A DNA stretch of 55,021 nt, from assembly GCF_000485595.1 (NCBI RefSeq), contig NW_014577376.1:249921-304941 (forward strand), read 5' to 3'. Position numbers and translations under genes: made by a program. The DNA is from Priapulus caudatus. Taxonomy: Eukaryota; Priapulida; Priapulimorpha; Priapulimorphida; Priapulidae. The notes beneath the pieces are model-generated. The model searched no databases, had not been told where the DNA came from, and saw nothing but the letters and a program-made list of their open reading frames with translations. Shown piece by piece: positions 1 through 12,996 of the stretch; the first letter of the stretch is position 1; each line of letters begins with the position of its first letter.

Positions 1-170
1 CCGGATAGATGGATGGAATAGATGGATAGATAGATGGATGTATGGATGAATGGATTGGATGGATGGATGAATATGATATAGATGGATGGAGGCGATTAGA
101 TACGAGGATACATGGATGGATGGACTACATAGGATGGATGGATGCGATGGAAGAACGGATGCAGCTGAAC
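1..170. repeat. GGAT/GATA minisatellite
   Basis: Imperfect tandem GGAT with GATA interruptions runs from the window start. It is followed at about 180-235 by a short ACAG/CAGACAG-rich patch. Simple-sequence DNA; no gene is suggested. Confidence 0.9.
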
Positions 171-180
171 GGCATTGACG

Positions 181-1218
181 GTGATAGACAGACCATACAG
201 ACAGGTAGGCAGACTTGACAGACAGTATAGTCTGTCGTTGATGACTGCTTGTGTTCATCTTTCGTACCGACGAGAGCTGTGGTGGATTCGCAACAAGCTT
301 CCTATCAACCGATGATGCGCGAACCTCCCCTCCCCCGAACACTTAAATTTTTCATTATTAATCTGCAAAGATTTGCATAAAAATTCATTTTTTTTTGGAA
401 AATAAAACTATTTTTATATTATGTGGTCGTCTCTCGGAATTGTCGTGAATAAAACATTTCTGAATTATGACTACTGGTGTTTTGCTTTCTGGAAGAAATC
501 TTGAACCCAAAATAATGACCATTATTTTGTGAATAATTGAAATCTTTGCATCAAAATCGACATAAATTCATTTTTTCAGAATGAATCGTTTATTATAGTA
601 GTTTGCTTTCTGTTAATAGCATGTGTTTTATTATTCTATTGGCGTCATTTTGATACTCATTTGTTTAATTTGATCGAAAAATAACCGGATTTTACTGATT
701 TTTTGGTAAATTTCCACTATGGCGGGGTCATCTTGATGACGTCATAACGAACTTCGTACCGCCCAACTTACGCAATGCTTAACATTATTTTCTGTGATTC
801 ATGGGGGCGTCATGGGGCTTCAGAAAAATATTGGTTCGGAGGTTTGTGGGGCTGGGGCCGTGCACGGTAGACCCTCTGCTCCCGCCGTATCATCGGTTGA
901 CCAAGTACCGATGATCGCGTTAGCAATCGGTTACTCGGCGGCTTGGTGAATGCCTCGTGTGCGTAACGTCGTGGTGTATGTACGCTGTGTGCCATGTATG
1001 TGGCTTGTTTAGCCTGGTTTAGCTGTTTGTTTTGCTACTGCCTTTCACACTGTGTGTTATAACTGATGTACTGATTCTCATCACCTTTCACTCTTCTCAA
1101 TTTTTTTGTTGTTCGTTGCATTAAATCGATTATGGTATTTTTAACAAGCGGCTTGGTTTCGGAGCCCACTGTTCAACGCGATGATCGAGTATAATGCGAT
1201 GATCGTGACATCCACTAC
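181..1218. other. AT-rich stretch without a recognised gene
   Basis: No coding frame with protein-like composition is seen. There is a short inverted repeat near 508-530 (CAAAATAAT / ATTATTTTG) and a TGACGTCA site near 737, but nothing that defines a gene. Confidence 0.5.
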
Positions 1219-4200
1219 TAGTAGTCGATGTATAAATGGATATTTCTCTGTGATTACAACTCGGAATAATTAAATTTTACACTCGTTTTAATGGTAAACA
1301 TATTGCTGCTAAAAGCGCGTCAGGGATTGTTATTAGTGCCGTATTTTATGAGTTATGTCTCTTTATCGCTAAAATTTAGGCAGTTTTTTTTCATTTTTCT
1401 CAGGCTAAATATGAAACTTAATGAAAAATCCTGATGCGGCTATTTTGTACATATTGTGCTTAACATTGTGGCGAAAATTTTGTATCCTCCCTTTCGTTGG
1501 TAACTGAGAAATATCCAAAATACAATTTTTACATAAAAATTCCAAATTTTGTGGTAAACATAATTAAGGTGGCTGGAAATTTCATGAAATTTTTGGCTTG
1601 AGCATAGAGAATATATCTCCTCTATATAAAACGTGTGATGATTCGTATTCATTCGTCAATAAACGTTTAATCTTCATTAGAGCAATCCCGGCAAAAGCGT
1701 GGAGAAAAGCAAGTACCCGTGCAAAGAAAAAGGTACCCGTGCAAAAGGTCCTTAACGAATTCCGCTTTTCCTTTCTTCTTTTACTGTATGCATAGCAAAC
1801 GATGCTGTTGAATGTACTTGTAAACAACATTTAATCGATTTCAATTTCACATTGCGCGATGATACGTTGAATGCCATTTTATAAGATTCATGTTGTATTC
1901 GTAAGTATGCTCTATCATCCTCTAGAATTATCACTCGTCATTACTTTTAATCTCGTAACGGAATTTCGCGCTACACATGAACTTGTTCAGGTATAGCTCT
2001 GAGTCAGACATAACAACTTAACCACTTTCATAATCCCTTTTCAAAAATTTCGTTTGGAAAAATCTTTCTTGCAGCTAATCTTGAATACTGAAAGCACAAC
2101 GTTTAGAAATTGTACAAGCACAAGGTAAAATGTGTTACTTTGTTCATTGCATGGCGTATGAAAATTGAAAGAGCGCATTGACGATGGTGTTTGCAATACG
2201 ATACAGAACAATGCAAACTTGATATAATGACAGTTTTCATAAACAGGTTTATTTTTTATGCGTCCAAATCAATCTCTAAACATACTGTGGCACTCAGACT
2301 TGGTGACGAGTCGGTACAGTATTGTCTAGACACAGGTGTTAGCTAGGGGGAAATCAGGGTCTCACCATCTGAGCAAAGCGGGGAGGAGATGATGCGGCAC
2401 GAAGCGCCCTAGGGGGGAGGTGTAGGAAAAACTGACAGTTTTATTTTCATGCAGGGTAAAATTGGGTCGCCCTCATGCCGACTCTATCAAATTTCATCCA
2501 TCTCATCAAGAATAGGCCGTCCAAAACGACAGGTAGACAGGTCTCTGGCTAACACACTGCTAGACACTGCACTCTGTATCGAGCCACTGAACTATCTAAT
2601 ATATATTTGAGTTCGTATGTATGTATGTATGTATGTACGTCCGCCCAAGCGATCTGGATGCAATTTCACAGGGCCATCTCTTATACCCAGGGAGTGTTCC
2701 TAGATTGAAAAAACCTGTCAAACCGTCAAACTCACCGAAAAATCCCGTGAAAAACCCGTCAATTCGTGAATCTTCACACAATGTCAGCACTGACTGTACA
2801 GTGCTGCCACACAGAGAAAAATCGATTCCCTACCTCATCCGGCTGCTGGTATTGTGAAACGAAACCAATACTAAAACACAGCCACAACCAGCACCAGTTT
2901 CACCAGTTTCAAGAGGTACTACTCACTCAGCCTCAGAGGTTCAGTTCAGATGCTACGATCTCACAATGCATTGTACCATTCGAAAGCTATGCAGTTTTGA
3001 TTCAGTGAAAAATTTCTTCATTTCAATGTGGCATGGTTGCATGTCTCTAATCTATACTATGAGCCGCTAATAATGAAAATTTCTCATTATTACCTCCTGA
3101 TACTATATTCCTTTTATTCATGCTACGATCCACAATGGATAGCTGTACGTGGGAGCTCAAGAGTTGGAGACGCCAGGAATCTCTACATATTTGCACCAGA
3201 GAATAAGACGAAAACATTTTTATCAAGAGCTTTCAAATGAAAAAGTCCAACCATTCCTACATGCTCTTATAATAACTTTTTTTCATTTACACCCATATTA
3301 CTATTATGTCCCAGGGCGGTTTCTAAGTTCGGTTGTACTGTCATATAAATGTCATACGTAACAGTTTTTTCGTTTTTCCCAGCTTATTATTCTATTACAC
3401 TATTTCTAAATATTAATATTGTCTGCAATGTTATTGTCGATTTTTACCCAATGTTCCTATTCTGTCGCATTATTATATACTATGAATTAGTAGCACGATT
3501 TTTACCGCGCAGCGGGTACCCGCAGCTAGTACGAGTATACAATAGAAGGCCCGAGTTTCAAATACACATTCTTTTACCGAATTGTGGCTTCAGTGCAAAC
3601 GTAACAAAATACTACACAGAATCACCCTTCTACTACTGACTAAATGTTGTTCACATGCCTATAGAACGCCTCTCTCGGAAAAACAACAGCACATTACTCA
3701 CGAATAACCACGTGGTGAAATTCAGAAGTATATTATAGAGCAAATATGATAAGCAAAAATTAAGGAAAAGAATTCACAGACAGTCGTTTCAGTTTACTAC
3801 CACTCCAATGTACAAATGCTTTTTCCAACGCTCTTCTATTAGCAAAACTACTAGATTCTCCACATCCTGGTCACGGCACCAATGTAAATGGCGTCAATGA
3901 CCTGGTAATTCGCAGTTAGGTATAGTTACCCATGGCAATCTGACTCATTGGAGTCTTCAAACGGGAGACCAGGGACTAATCTAGCTGCTTAATATGGGCA
4001 CCCATGGCAAGCATAGCAAGCGGAAACAAAATATTTGGGACCATTGGTGAGCGCAACGAGCCAAAAATATTTGTTAGGTATAGGGTCCGTAAATGTATAA
4101 TAACATTAAAATTAATATCATCCTGATATATAACACAATTGTTTCAATATATCCATGGACATGGATATACACACTTTCTGTTTACCTCAGATAAGTAACA

Positions 4201-4509
4201 GAATGAACAACTATAATGATAGAAACATGGAGATTTAATTTCCACAATTTTCAGAGCTCTGCTAATTTGGGCGTTTTGCTAGGGGTCGTAATTTGGGCGC
4301 CTGTATTCGGTATGAAAAACGGCTTGGATTAGGCCCTGGAGACTCAGAGGCAGCCCAAATGTGAAGTCTATTTGGCAACATCAGACATGAGTTTAGGAAT
4401 GGGAAAGGTTTAGAGTCAAGTTTTCCATAAGTCAAACTAGCACCTGTTAATAGATTTACTAGCAACGAACATAGCATAGAAACAATAACTAGATGTAGAA
4501 CTAGAAATG

Positions 4510-4800
4510 GCAGTTGTCACCAACTACATGTATCCCCCGCAATCTAGTATGAATGAAATATCCCCATAAGGACATACAAGGTACAAAGAGGTACAAGATC
4601 AATTTCAAGGTCAAGGTCAAATAAAGGTCGCAGTGACCTGGTTTTGGTATGCAACACACCTTCTCCCCAAGATGTGTAAGTGTACGAAGTTTGGTCATGC
4701 TAGGTCAATTAAGGGTCGAGTTATAGAGCGGAAGGGAGTGTCTGTGACGGCTGGACAGACATGAAACCATAGTATCCCCGCCGACTTCGTCATTGTGGCT
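4510..4800. repeat. Sub-element in copy A: AAGGTCAAGGTCAA ... CCCCGCCGACTTCG module
   Basis: This block has an AAGGTCAAGGTCAA stretch, GCAGTGACCTGGTTTTGG, GCTGGACAGACATG and a final TATCCCCGCCGACTTCG. The order of modules resembles short non-autonomous repeats seen in several marine invertebrate genomes (from memory, not searched). It recurs in copy C at about 12440-12730, so it was already present when the large repeat spread. Confidence 0.45.
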
Positions 4801-4856
4801 CGCGAGGTTGACAACTCAGCATGTGGGGTCAGTGCTCAAATTTAAGGGTTTTTTTT

Positions 4857-4920
4857 GGTTGTCCGGAGGACAACCAAGAGAGTAGCATAAGGTTGTCCCT
4901 CAAGAGTTTTGGTTGTCCGG
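4857..4920. repeat. GGTTGTCC hairpin cluster in copy A
   Basis: A perfect inverted repeat, GGTTGTCC-GGA-GGACAACC (4857-4875), is followed by two more GGTTGTCC copies. The same arrangement is found in copy C at 12789-12851. It may be a structural or protein-binding site of the repeat; its function is unknown. Confidence 0.7.
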
Positions 4921-5067
4921 ATATTATTTAAACATGTGCTGCATGCACTCTGCTCACGTGATGCTCAGTGCTGTAAAGCAAAAGGCCTAATCATGTACAT
5001 TTTGTACGTATTGCAGTGACAGCAGACATGGCCATTCGCATTGTTTCACTCATTATATGTCATTTCT

Positions 5068-7399
5068 GTAACTGAGAAATATCCAAAATACAATTTTTAC
5101 ATAAAAATTCCAAATTTGTGTGTTAACATAATTAGTGCTGGAAATTCATGAAATTTTGGGCTTCAGCATAGAGATTATATCTCCTCTCATAAATAAAACA
5201 AGTGATTGATTCGATTCATTCGTCAATAAACGTTTAAATCTTCATTAGAGCAATACCCGTGCAAAAAGCGTGGAGAAAGGCAAGTACCCGTGCAAGAAAA
5301 GAATGGTACCGTGCAAAAGGTCCTTAACGAATTCCTGCTTTTCCTTTCTTCTTTTACTGGATGCATAGCAAACGATGTGCTGTTGAATGTACTTGTAAAC
5401 AACATTTATTGATTCAATTTCACATTGCGCGATGATACCGTTGAATGCCATTTTATAAGATTCATGTTGTATTCGTAAAGTTATGTAATAAAGCTATTAT
5501 CTATCTATTCTTCCTAGAAATTATCACTCGTCATTACTTTTAATCTCGTAACGGAATTTCGCTGCTACACATGAACTTGTTCAGGTTATAGCCTGAGTCA
5601 GACATAACAACTTAACCACTTTCATAATCCCCTTTTCAAAAATTTCGTTTGGAAAAACTTTCTTGCAGCTATCTTGAATACTGAAAGCACAACGTTTGAA
5701 TTGTAACAAGCACAAGGTAAATGTGTTACTTTTGTTCATTGCATGGGCGTTATAAAATTGAAGAGACGCATTGACGATGGTGTTGCAATACGATTACAGA
5801 ACAATGCAAACTTGATATAATGACTAGTTTCATAAACAGGTTTATTTTTATGCGTCCAAAATCAATCTCTAAACATACTGTGCACTCAGACTTGGTGACG
5901 AGTCGGTACATATTGTCTAGAACACCAGGGTGTTAGCTAGGGGAAAATCAGGGTCTCACCATCTGAGCAAAGCGGGGAGGGATGATGCGGGCACGAGCGC
6001 CCTAGGGGGAGGTGTAGGAAAACTGACAGTTTATTTCATGCAGGGTAAAATTGCGTCGCCTCATGCCGACTCTTATCAAAATTCATCCATCTCATTCAAG
6101 AATAGGCCGTCCAAAGACAGGTAGACAGGTCTTCGGCTAACACACTGCTAGACACTGCCACTCTGACTATCGAGCCACTGACTCATCTATATATATTTGA
6201 GTTCGTATGTATGTATGTATGTATGTATGTAGGTCCGCCCAAGCGATCTGGATGCAATTTTCACAGGGCCATCTCTTATACCCAGGGAGTGTTCCTAGAT
6301 GAAAAAACCTGTCAAACCGTCAACTCACCGAAAAATCCGTGAAAACCCGTCAATTCGTGAATCTTCACACAATGTCAGCACTGACTGTACAGGTCGCTGC
6401 CACAGAGAAAAATCGATTCCTCACCTCATCCGCTGCTGGTATTGAAACCGAACCAATACTAAAACACACCACAACCAGCACCAGTTTCACCAGTCAGAAC
6501 TTCAGAGGTACTACTCACTCTGCTCAGAGGTTCAGTTCAGATGCTACGATCTCACAATGCATTGTACCATTCGAAAGCTATGCAGTTTCTTGATTCAAGT
6601 AGACAAATTTCTTCATTTCAATGTGCAATGGTTGCATGTCTCTATCTAACTATGAGCAGCTAATAATGACAAATTCTTCATTATTACCTACTGATGACTA
6701 TATTCCTTTTATTCATGCCTACGATCTCACAATGGATAGCTGTACGTGGGGAGCTCAAGAGTTGGAGACGGCCAGGTATCTCTAACATATTTGCACCAGC
6801 GAATAAGACGAAAAACATTCTTTATCAAGAGCTTTCAAATGAAAAGTCCAACCCATTCCTACCTCTCTATATTAACTTTTGTCATTTACACCATATTACT
6901 ATTATGTCCCAGGGCCAGGGGTTTCTAAGTTCGGTTGTACTGTCAATAAATGTCATACGTGACGTTTTTCGTTTCCCATGCTTATTATCTTATTACACTC
7001 ATTTCTAAATATTAATATTGTCTGCAATGTTATTGTCGATTTTTACCCAATGTTCCTATTCTGTCCCATTATTATAGTACTATGAATTAGTAGCACGATT
7101 TTACCAGCGCAGCGGTACCCGGCAGCTAGTACAGTATACAATAGAAGGCCTAGGTTTCAATACACATTCTTTTTACCGAATTGTGGCTTTCAGTGCAAAC
7201 GTACAAAATACTACACAGAATCACCTTCTTTACTACTGACTAAATGTTGTTCACATGCCTATAGAACGCCTCTCTCGGAAAAACAACAGAACATTACTCA
7301 CGAATAACCACCGTGGTGAAATTCAGAAGTATATTATAGAGCAAATATGAATAAGCAAAAATTAAGGAAAGAATTCACAGACAGTCGTTTCAGTTTACT
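5068..7399. repeat. Large dispersed repeat, copy B (truncated both ends)
   Basis: This copy matches positions 1499-3798 of copy A and lies only 8 bp after the end of copy A, in the same orientation. It lacks the first 280 bp and the last 1.26 kb. Identity to A and C is high but broken by many one-base insertions and deletions. Its GTAT microsatellite is at about 6202-6231. The break on the right is followed by CAGGGAATAATTTTTTCCCG, which looks like the terminus of another, hAT-like element. Confidence 0.85.
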
Positions 7400-9136
7400 C
7401 AGGGAATAATTTTTTCCCGTATCGCATCGCAATTCGCGATGTATTTTCAGCCATTTGCTACGCATATTTTTTTATGATCGCAGTTGTTGCGATGCAGGCC
7501 CATGCGAGATTAAACGGAAACATACATGTTTACAATTTACTTTTATTCTCGGCTGCTTTGCCGCCGTCAATGAAATGCCACGTTACGCCGATTTTATTGA
7601 TTTGTTACACCAGCGCCAACGTGACTTTTAAACAATCTGCACTCCCCCCCCCCCCGTACCAATCAATATTGCCGCCCCAGGCACGTTACACAGCCACGCT
7701 GTGCTGGCGCTGCACGCTCTCGCGGGCTGCTTTCTTCGGCGACCTTTGATAATAATAAAGTGAGGATGTCGTGGTCGAGGAGTCGATAGCCGCCCTTCAC
7801 AATCGCTAGAACTGTATTTCATCAATGTTTGGATATATAACGTAAGGAACCAACATTTGATAAAGTTCTAGACAATTATTTTACTCGCCAACATGGGCGA
7901 GTCAGCTTTAGCTTTCACTCGCCCGGCCCCCGATTATTATTTTCACTCGACATTGGCGAGCGGACGAGTGCCAAGCTCGACGCCTGTTTAAACGCTGCGG
8001 GCAGCGTGCAGAATCGCTAGTTGTGTCTAGGCTTAAGCTAGCTGTGCCTGTCACAGCAGACACGATAACACGCCAAGCATCACTGCGGTGTAATTTGCAC
8101 TGTGATTGTCTGAAAAAAATGCTATACAAATTCTTATCGAATTGCTATGCCAAAATTTTATTTTGTATGAGCACATTGCTATGCAAATTTTGGCTGGAAA
8201 TTGTTCCCTTGTTAGCCGTTCTCGACGCCGGCCGGCGGCTTCTCGCGGCGTCGCGCTTCCACGACGCCGTTCAGCCGCGGCCGTCCCGCCGCCTCGCTCA
8301 GTTTGCCGTCAACAGGTGGCAGCACGCGAGGAGTTTCCTGAGAGGCGGCCACCGGCGTTCGGGCGCGCAGCGCATTGTTTCGCGACGTTGACTTGCGAGC
8401 ACAGTTCTTGTACTGTGGCGTTGGAGTTGGCGCTGTCTGGACTTTCGTGCTGGCCATCTCCTGCGGAAATAAACAGGGAAGCTTGATGCGAAGGTGTGAG
8501 TGATGAGTCGAAGTGCTAACATGAAGGATACTCTCAAGGTTTTAGGAAAATTTTTTACAGATTTTTAATTTTCAACTTTATTTGATGGCTAACATCATGT
8601 GCCACCTCAGTACATGCTCATTTCTCCATATATAACATGTGAACTGTCAGAGCGTTTTGATTGCCCGCATACATGTGTAGTGAGTCGCCGCTGATGTCAT
8701 GATCACGTCAGAGACATGATACAACCAGGGTTACGATATATTCACGATATTCACTGAGCCAGCCGGTATCCATCAACATCAACCCTGCTACAGCTGTACT
8801 ACTACCTGATCCAACAAGTATCCCACAAGAGCACAAAATAGTTCTCACACCTCGCAACACACCTTACATAAGGCGCGCATTTGTTGACAGTGACGTCAGG
8901 CAATGGGCGGGTTTGCGCCATTTTGCATGAAATTGCGTTGGTCCCCTGGTAATTTCTCAGAATTTCTCAAGGTGCATGGAACATTTTACCAATTAAGTGG
9001 TGTCAGTTAGTCATGGATATGTCGCAGTAAGTACTAACAGTAGATATTTCACATACGTTCACCAATTTTTCACACAGGCGGTCGATAATTGTGAAAAATA
9101 GAAAAAACACCGATTTCTCCGTTCCAATTTCTGACT
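7400..9136. other. Spacer between repeat copies B and C; no recognised gene
   Basis: It begins with a possible hAT-like terminus (CAGGGAATAA, 7400). It also has a C10 run near 7645, an ACTCGCC/GGCGAGT hairpin at 7883-7902 and a GC-rich patch at about 8215-8400. Several overlapping short frames in the GC-rich patch on both strands show no family signature. Confidence 0.5.
8885..9032 (+). promoter_or_regulatory. Possible promoter and minute first exon
   Basis: A consensus CRE (TGACGTCA, 8891-8898) is followed closely by GGGCGG and CGCCATTTTG. An ATG at 9013 opens a five-codon frame (MDMSQ) that reads directly into GTAAGT at 9027-9032, a good splice-donor sequence. If real, the intron would contain copy C of the large repeat. 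No downstream exon was recognised, so this is a weak candidate. Confidence 0.15.
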
Positions 9137-12100
9137 TAGTAGTCGATGTATAAATGGATATTTCTCTGTGATTACAACTCGGAATAATTAAATTAACACA
9201 TTAAAACACTCGTTTTAATGGTAACATATTGCTGTAAAAAGCGCGTCAGGGATTGTTATTAAGTGCCGTATTTTATGAGTTATGTCTCTTTAATCGCTAA
9301 AATTTTAGGCAGTTTTTTCATTTTTCTCGGTAAATATGAAACTTAATGAAAAATCCTGATGCGCTATTTTGGTACATATTGTGCTTAACATGTGGCGAAA
9401 ATTTTGTATCCTCACCTTTCGTTTTTATGCGTAAACTGAGAAATATCCAAAATACAATTTTTACATAAAAATTCCAAATTTGTGTGGTAAACATAATTAG
9501 GTGCTGGAAATTTCATGAAATTTTTGGCTTGAGCATAGAGATATATCTCTCTATATAAAACGTGTGATGATTCGATTCATTCGTCAATAAACGTTTAATC
9601 TTCATTAGAGCAATCCCCGGCAAAAAAGGTGGAGAAAGCAAGTACCCGTGCAAAGAAAAAGGTACCCGTGCAAAAGGTCCTTAACGAATTCCTGCTTTTC
9701 CTTTCTTCTTTTACTGTATGCATAGCAAACGATGCTGTTGAATGTACTTGTAAACAACATTTATCGATTTCAATTTCACATTGCGCCGATGATACGTTGA
9801 ATGGCCATTTTATAAGATTCATGTTGTATTCGTAAATGAACCTATCTATCCTTCTAGAATTATCACTCGTCATTACTTTTAATCTCGTAACGGAATTTCG
9901 CGCTACACATGAACTTGTTCAGGTTATAGCTCTGAGTCAGACATAACAACTTAACCACTTTCATAATCCCTTTTCAAAAATTTCGTTTTGAAAAATCTTT
10001 CTTGCAGCTAATCTTGAATACTGAAAGCACAACGTTTAGAAATTGTAACAAGCACAAGGTAAAATGTGTTACTTTGTTCATTGCATGGCGTATAAAAATT
10101 GAAAGAGCGCATTGACGATTGGTGTTTGCAATACGATACAGAACAATGCAAACTTGATATAATGACTAGTTTCCATAAACAGTTTATTTTTATGCGTCCA
10201 AATCAATCTCTAAACATACTGTGCACTCAGACTTGTGACGAGTCGGTACAGCATTGTCTAGACACAGGGTGTTAGGCTAGGGGAAAATCAGGGTCTCACC
10301 ATCTGAGCAAAGCGGGGAGGGATGATCGCGGCACGAAGCGCCCTAGGGGGGAGGTGTAGGAAAAACTGACAGTTTATTTTCATGCAGGGGTAAAATTGGG
10401 TCGCCCTCATGCCGACTTCTTATCAAATTCATCCATCTCATTCAAGAATAGGCCGTCCAAAGGACAGGTAGACAGGTCTCTGGCTAACACACTGCTAGAC
10501 ACTGCACTCTGTATCGAGCCACTGAACTATCTAATATATATTTGAGTTCGTATGTATGTATGTATGTATGTATGTCCGCCCAAGCGATCTGGATGCAATT
10601 TCCACAGGGCCATCTCTTATACCCAGGGAGTGTTCCTAGATGAAAAAACCTGTCAAACCGTCAAACTCACCGAAAAATCCGTGAAAAACCCGTCAATTCG
10701 TGAATCTTCACACAATGTCAGCACTGACTGTACAGTGCTGCCACACAGAGAAAAATCGATTCCCACCTCATCCGGCTGCTGGTATGTGAAACCGAAAACC
10801 AATACTAAAAACACCCACAACCAGCACCAGTTTCACCAGTTTCAGAGGTACTACTCACTCGCCTCAGAGGTTCAGTTCAGATGCTACGATCTCACAATGC
10901 ATTGTACGCATTCGAAAAGCTATGCAGCTTTTGATTCAAGTGAAAAATTTCTTTCATTTCAATGTGGCATGGTTGCATGTCTCTATCTATACTATGAGCC
11001 GCTAATAATGACAAATTTCTCATTATTACCTCTGATACTATATTCCTTTTATTCATGCTACGATCTCACAATGGATAGCTGTACGTGGGAGCTCAAGAGT
11101 TGGAGACGCCAGGATCTCTACATATTTGCACCCAGAGAATAAGACGAAAAACAATTCTTTATCAAGAGCTTTCAAATGAAAAAGTCCAACCCATTCCTAC
11201 ATCTCTTATAATAACTTTTTTTCATTTACACCATATTACTATTATGTCCCAGGCCGGTTCTAAGTTCGGTTGTACTGTCATATAAATGTCATACGTAACA
11301 GTTTTTCGTTTTCCCAGCTATTATTCTATTACACTCAATTTCTAAAATATTAATATTGTCTGCAATGTTATTGTCGATTTTTACCCAATGTTCCTATTCT
11401 GTCCATTATTATATACTATGAATTAGTAGCACGATTTTACCGCCGCAGCGGGTACCCGCAGCTAGTACAGTATACAATAGAAGGCCCGAGTTTCAAATAC
11501 ACATTCTTTTACCGAATTTGGCTTCAGTGCAAACGTAACAAAATACTACACAGAATCACCCTTTTACTACTGACTAAATTGTTGTTCACATGCCTATAGA
11601 ACGCCTCTCTCCGAAAAACAACAGACATTACTCACGAATAACCACGTGGTGAAATTCAGAAGTATATTATAGAGCAAATATTGATAAGCAAAAATTAAGG
11701 AAAGAATTCACAGACAGTCGTTTCAGTTTACTACCACTCCAATGTACAAATGCTTTTTCCAACGCTCTTCTATTAGCCAAAACTACTAGATTCTCCACAT
11801 CCTGGTCACGGCACCAATGTAAATGGCGTCATGACCTGGGTAATCGCAGTTAGGTATTAGTTACCCATGGCAATCTGACTCATTGGAGTCTTCAACGGGG
11901 ACCAGGGACTAATCTAGCTGCTTAATATGGGCACCCATGCGGCAAGCGAAAAAAATATATTGGGACCATTGGTGAGCGCAACGAGCCAAAAATATTTGTT
12001 AGGTATAGGGTCCGTAAATGTTATAATATACATTAAAATTAATATCATCCTGATATATAACACAATTGTTTCAATATATCCATGGACATGGATTTACACA

Positions 12101-12996
12101 TTTTCTGTTTACCTCAGATAAGTAACAGAATGAACCAACTATAATGATAGAAACATGGAGATTTAATTTCCACAATATTTCAGAGCTCTGCTAATTTGGG
12201 CGTTTTGCTAGGGGTCGTAATTTGGGCGCCTGTATTCGCGTATGAAAAACGGCTTGGATTAGGCCGCTGGAGACTCAGAGGCAGCCCAAATGTGAAGTCT
12301 ATTTGCAACATCAGACTGAGTTTAGGAATGGGAAAGGTTTAGAGTCAGTTTTCCGATACAAACTAGCACCTGTTAATAGATTTACTACGCAACGAACATA
12401 GCATAGAAACAATAACTAGCATGTAGAACTGAGAATGGCAGTTGTCCCAACTACATGTATCCCCGCGCAATCTAGTATGAATGAAATATCCCCATAAGGG
12501 ACAATACAAGGTAGCAAAGAGGTACAAGATCAATTTCCAAGGTCAGGTCAAATAAAGGTCGCAGTGACCTGGTTTTGGTATACAACACACCTTCTCCCCA
12601 AGATGTGTAAGTGTACGGAAGTTTGGTCATGCTAGGTCAATTAAGGGTCGAGTTATAGAGCGGAAGGAGTGTCTGTGACGGCTGGACAGACATGAAACGC
12701 ATAGTATCCCCGCCGACTTTCGTCATTGTGGCTCGCGAGGTTGACAACTCAGCATGTGGGTCAGTGCTCAAATTAAGGGTTTTTTTTTGGTTGTCCGGAG
12801 GACAACCAAGAGAGTAGCATAAGGTTGTCCCTCAAGAGGTTTTGGTTGTCCGGATATTTATTTAAACAATGCTGTGCATGCACTCTGCTCACGTGATGCT
12901 CAGTGCTGTAAGCAAAAGGGCCTAATCATGTACATTTTGTACGGTATTGCAGTGACAGCAGACCATGGCCATTCGCATTGTTTCACTCATTATATG
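9137..12996. repeat. Large dispersed repeat, copy C (full length, 3.86 kb)
   Basis: Co-linear with copy A over its whole length and in the same orientation. It includes the GTAT microsatellite (about 10548-10575), the sub-element near 12440-12730 and the GGTTGTCC hairpin (12789-12807). It contains the longest open frame of the region (10552-11142), but that frame begins in the microsatellite, is low in complexity and is broken in copies A and B, so it is not a gene. Confidence 0.85.

Larger units (their letters stand above)
1219..5059. repeat. Large dispersed repeat, copy A (full length, 3.84 kb)
   Basis: The sequence from TAGTAGTCGATG at 1219 to CACTCATTATATG at 5059 recurs almost base for base at 9137-12996, and its middle part recurs at 5068-7399. 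Outside these limits the flanks do not match, so the ends are probably the true element ends. There are no clear terminal inverted repeats and no obvious target duplication. Inside are a GTAT microsatellite (about 2613-2640), a CGCAGCGGGTACCCG motif near 3508, a sub-element near 4510-4800 and a GGTTGTCC hairpin. No frame stays open in all three copies, so I read it as a non-autonomous transposable element or duplicated unit, class unknown. Confidence 0.85.

Noticed and set aside
1219-5059. Helitron
   Set aside because: No TC start, no CTRR end after a terminal hairpin and no Rep/helicase remains were found in the large repeat.
8215-8490. GC-rich overlapping frames as a gene
   Set aside because: Frames on both strands are open because of GC content; no domain or consistent codon pattern.
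10552-11142. 196-codon open frame, the longest of the window
   Set aside because: It starts in a GTAT microsatellite, lies wholly inside repeat copy C, shows no protein family and is interrupted in copies A and B.
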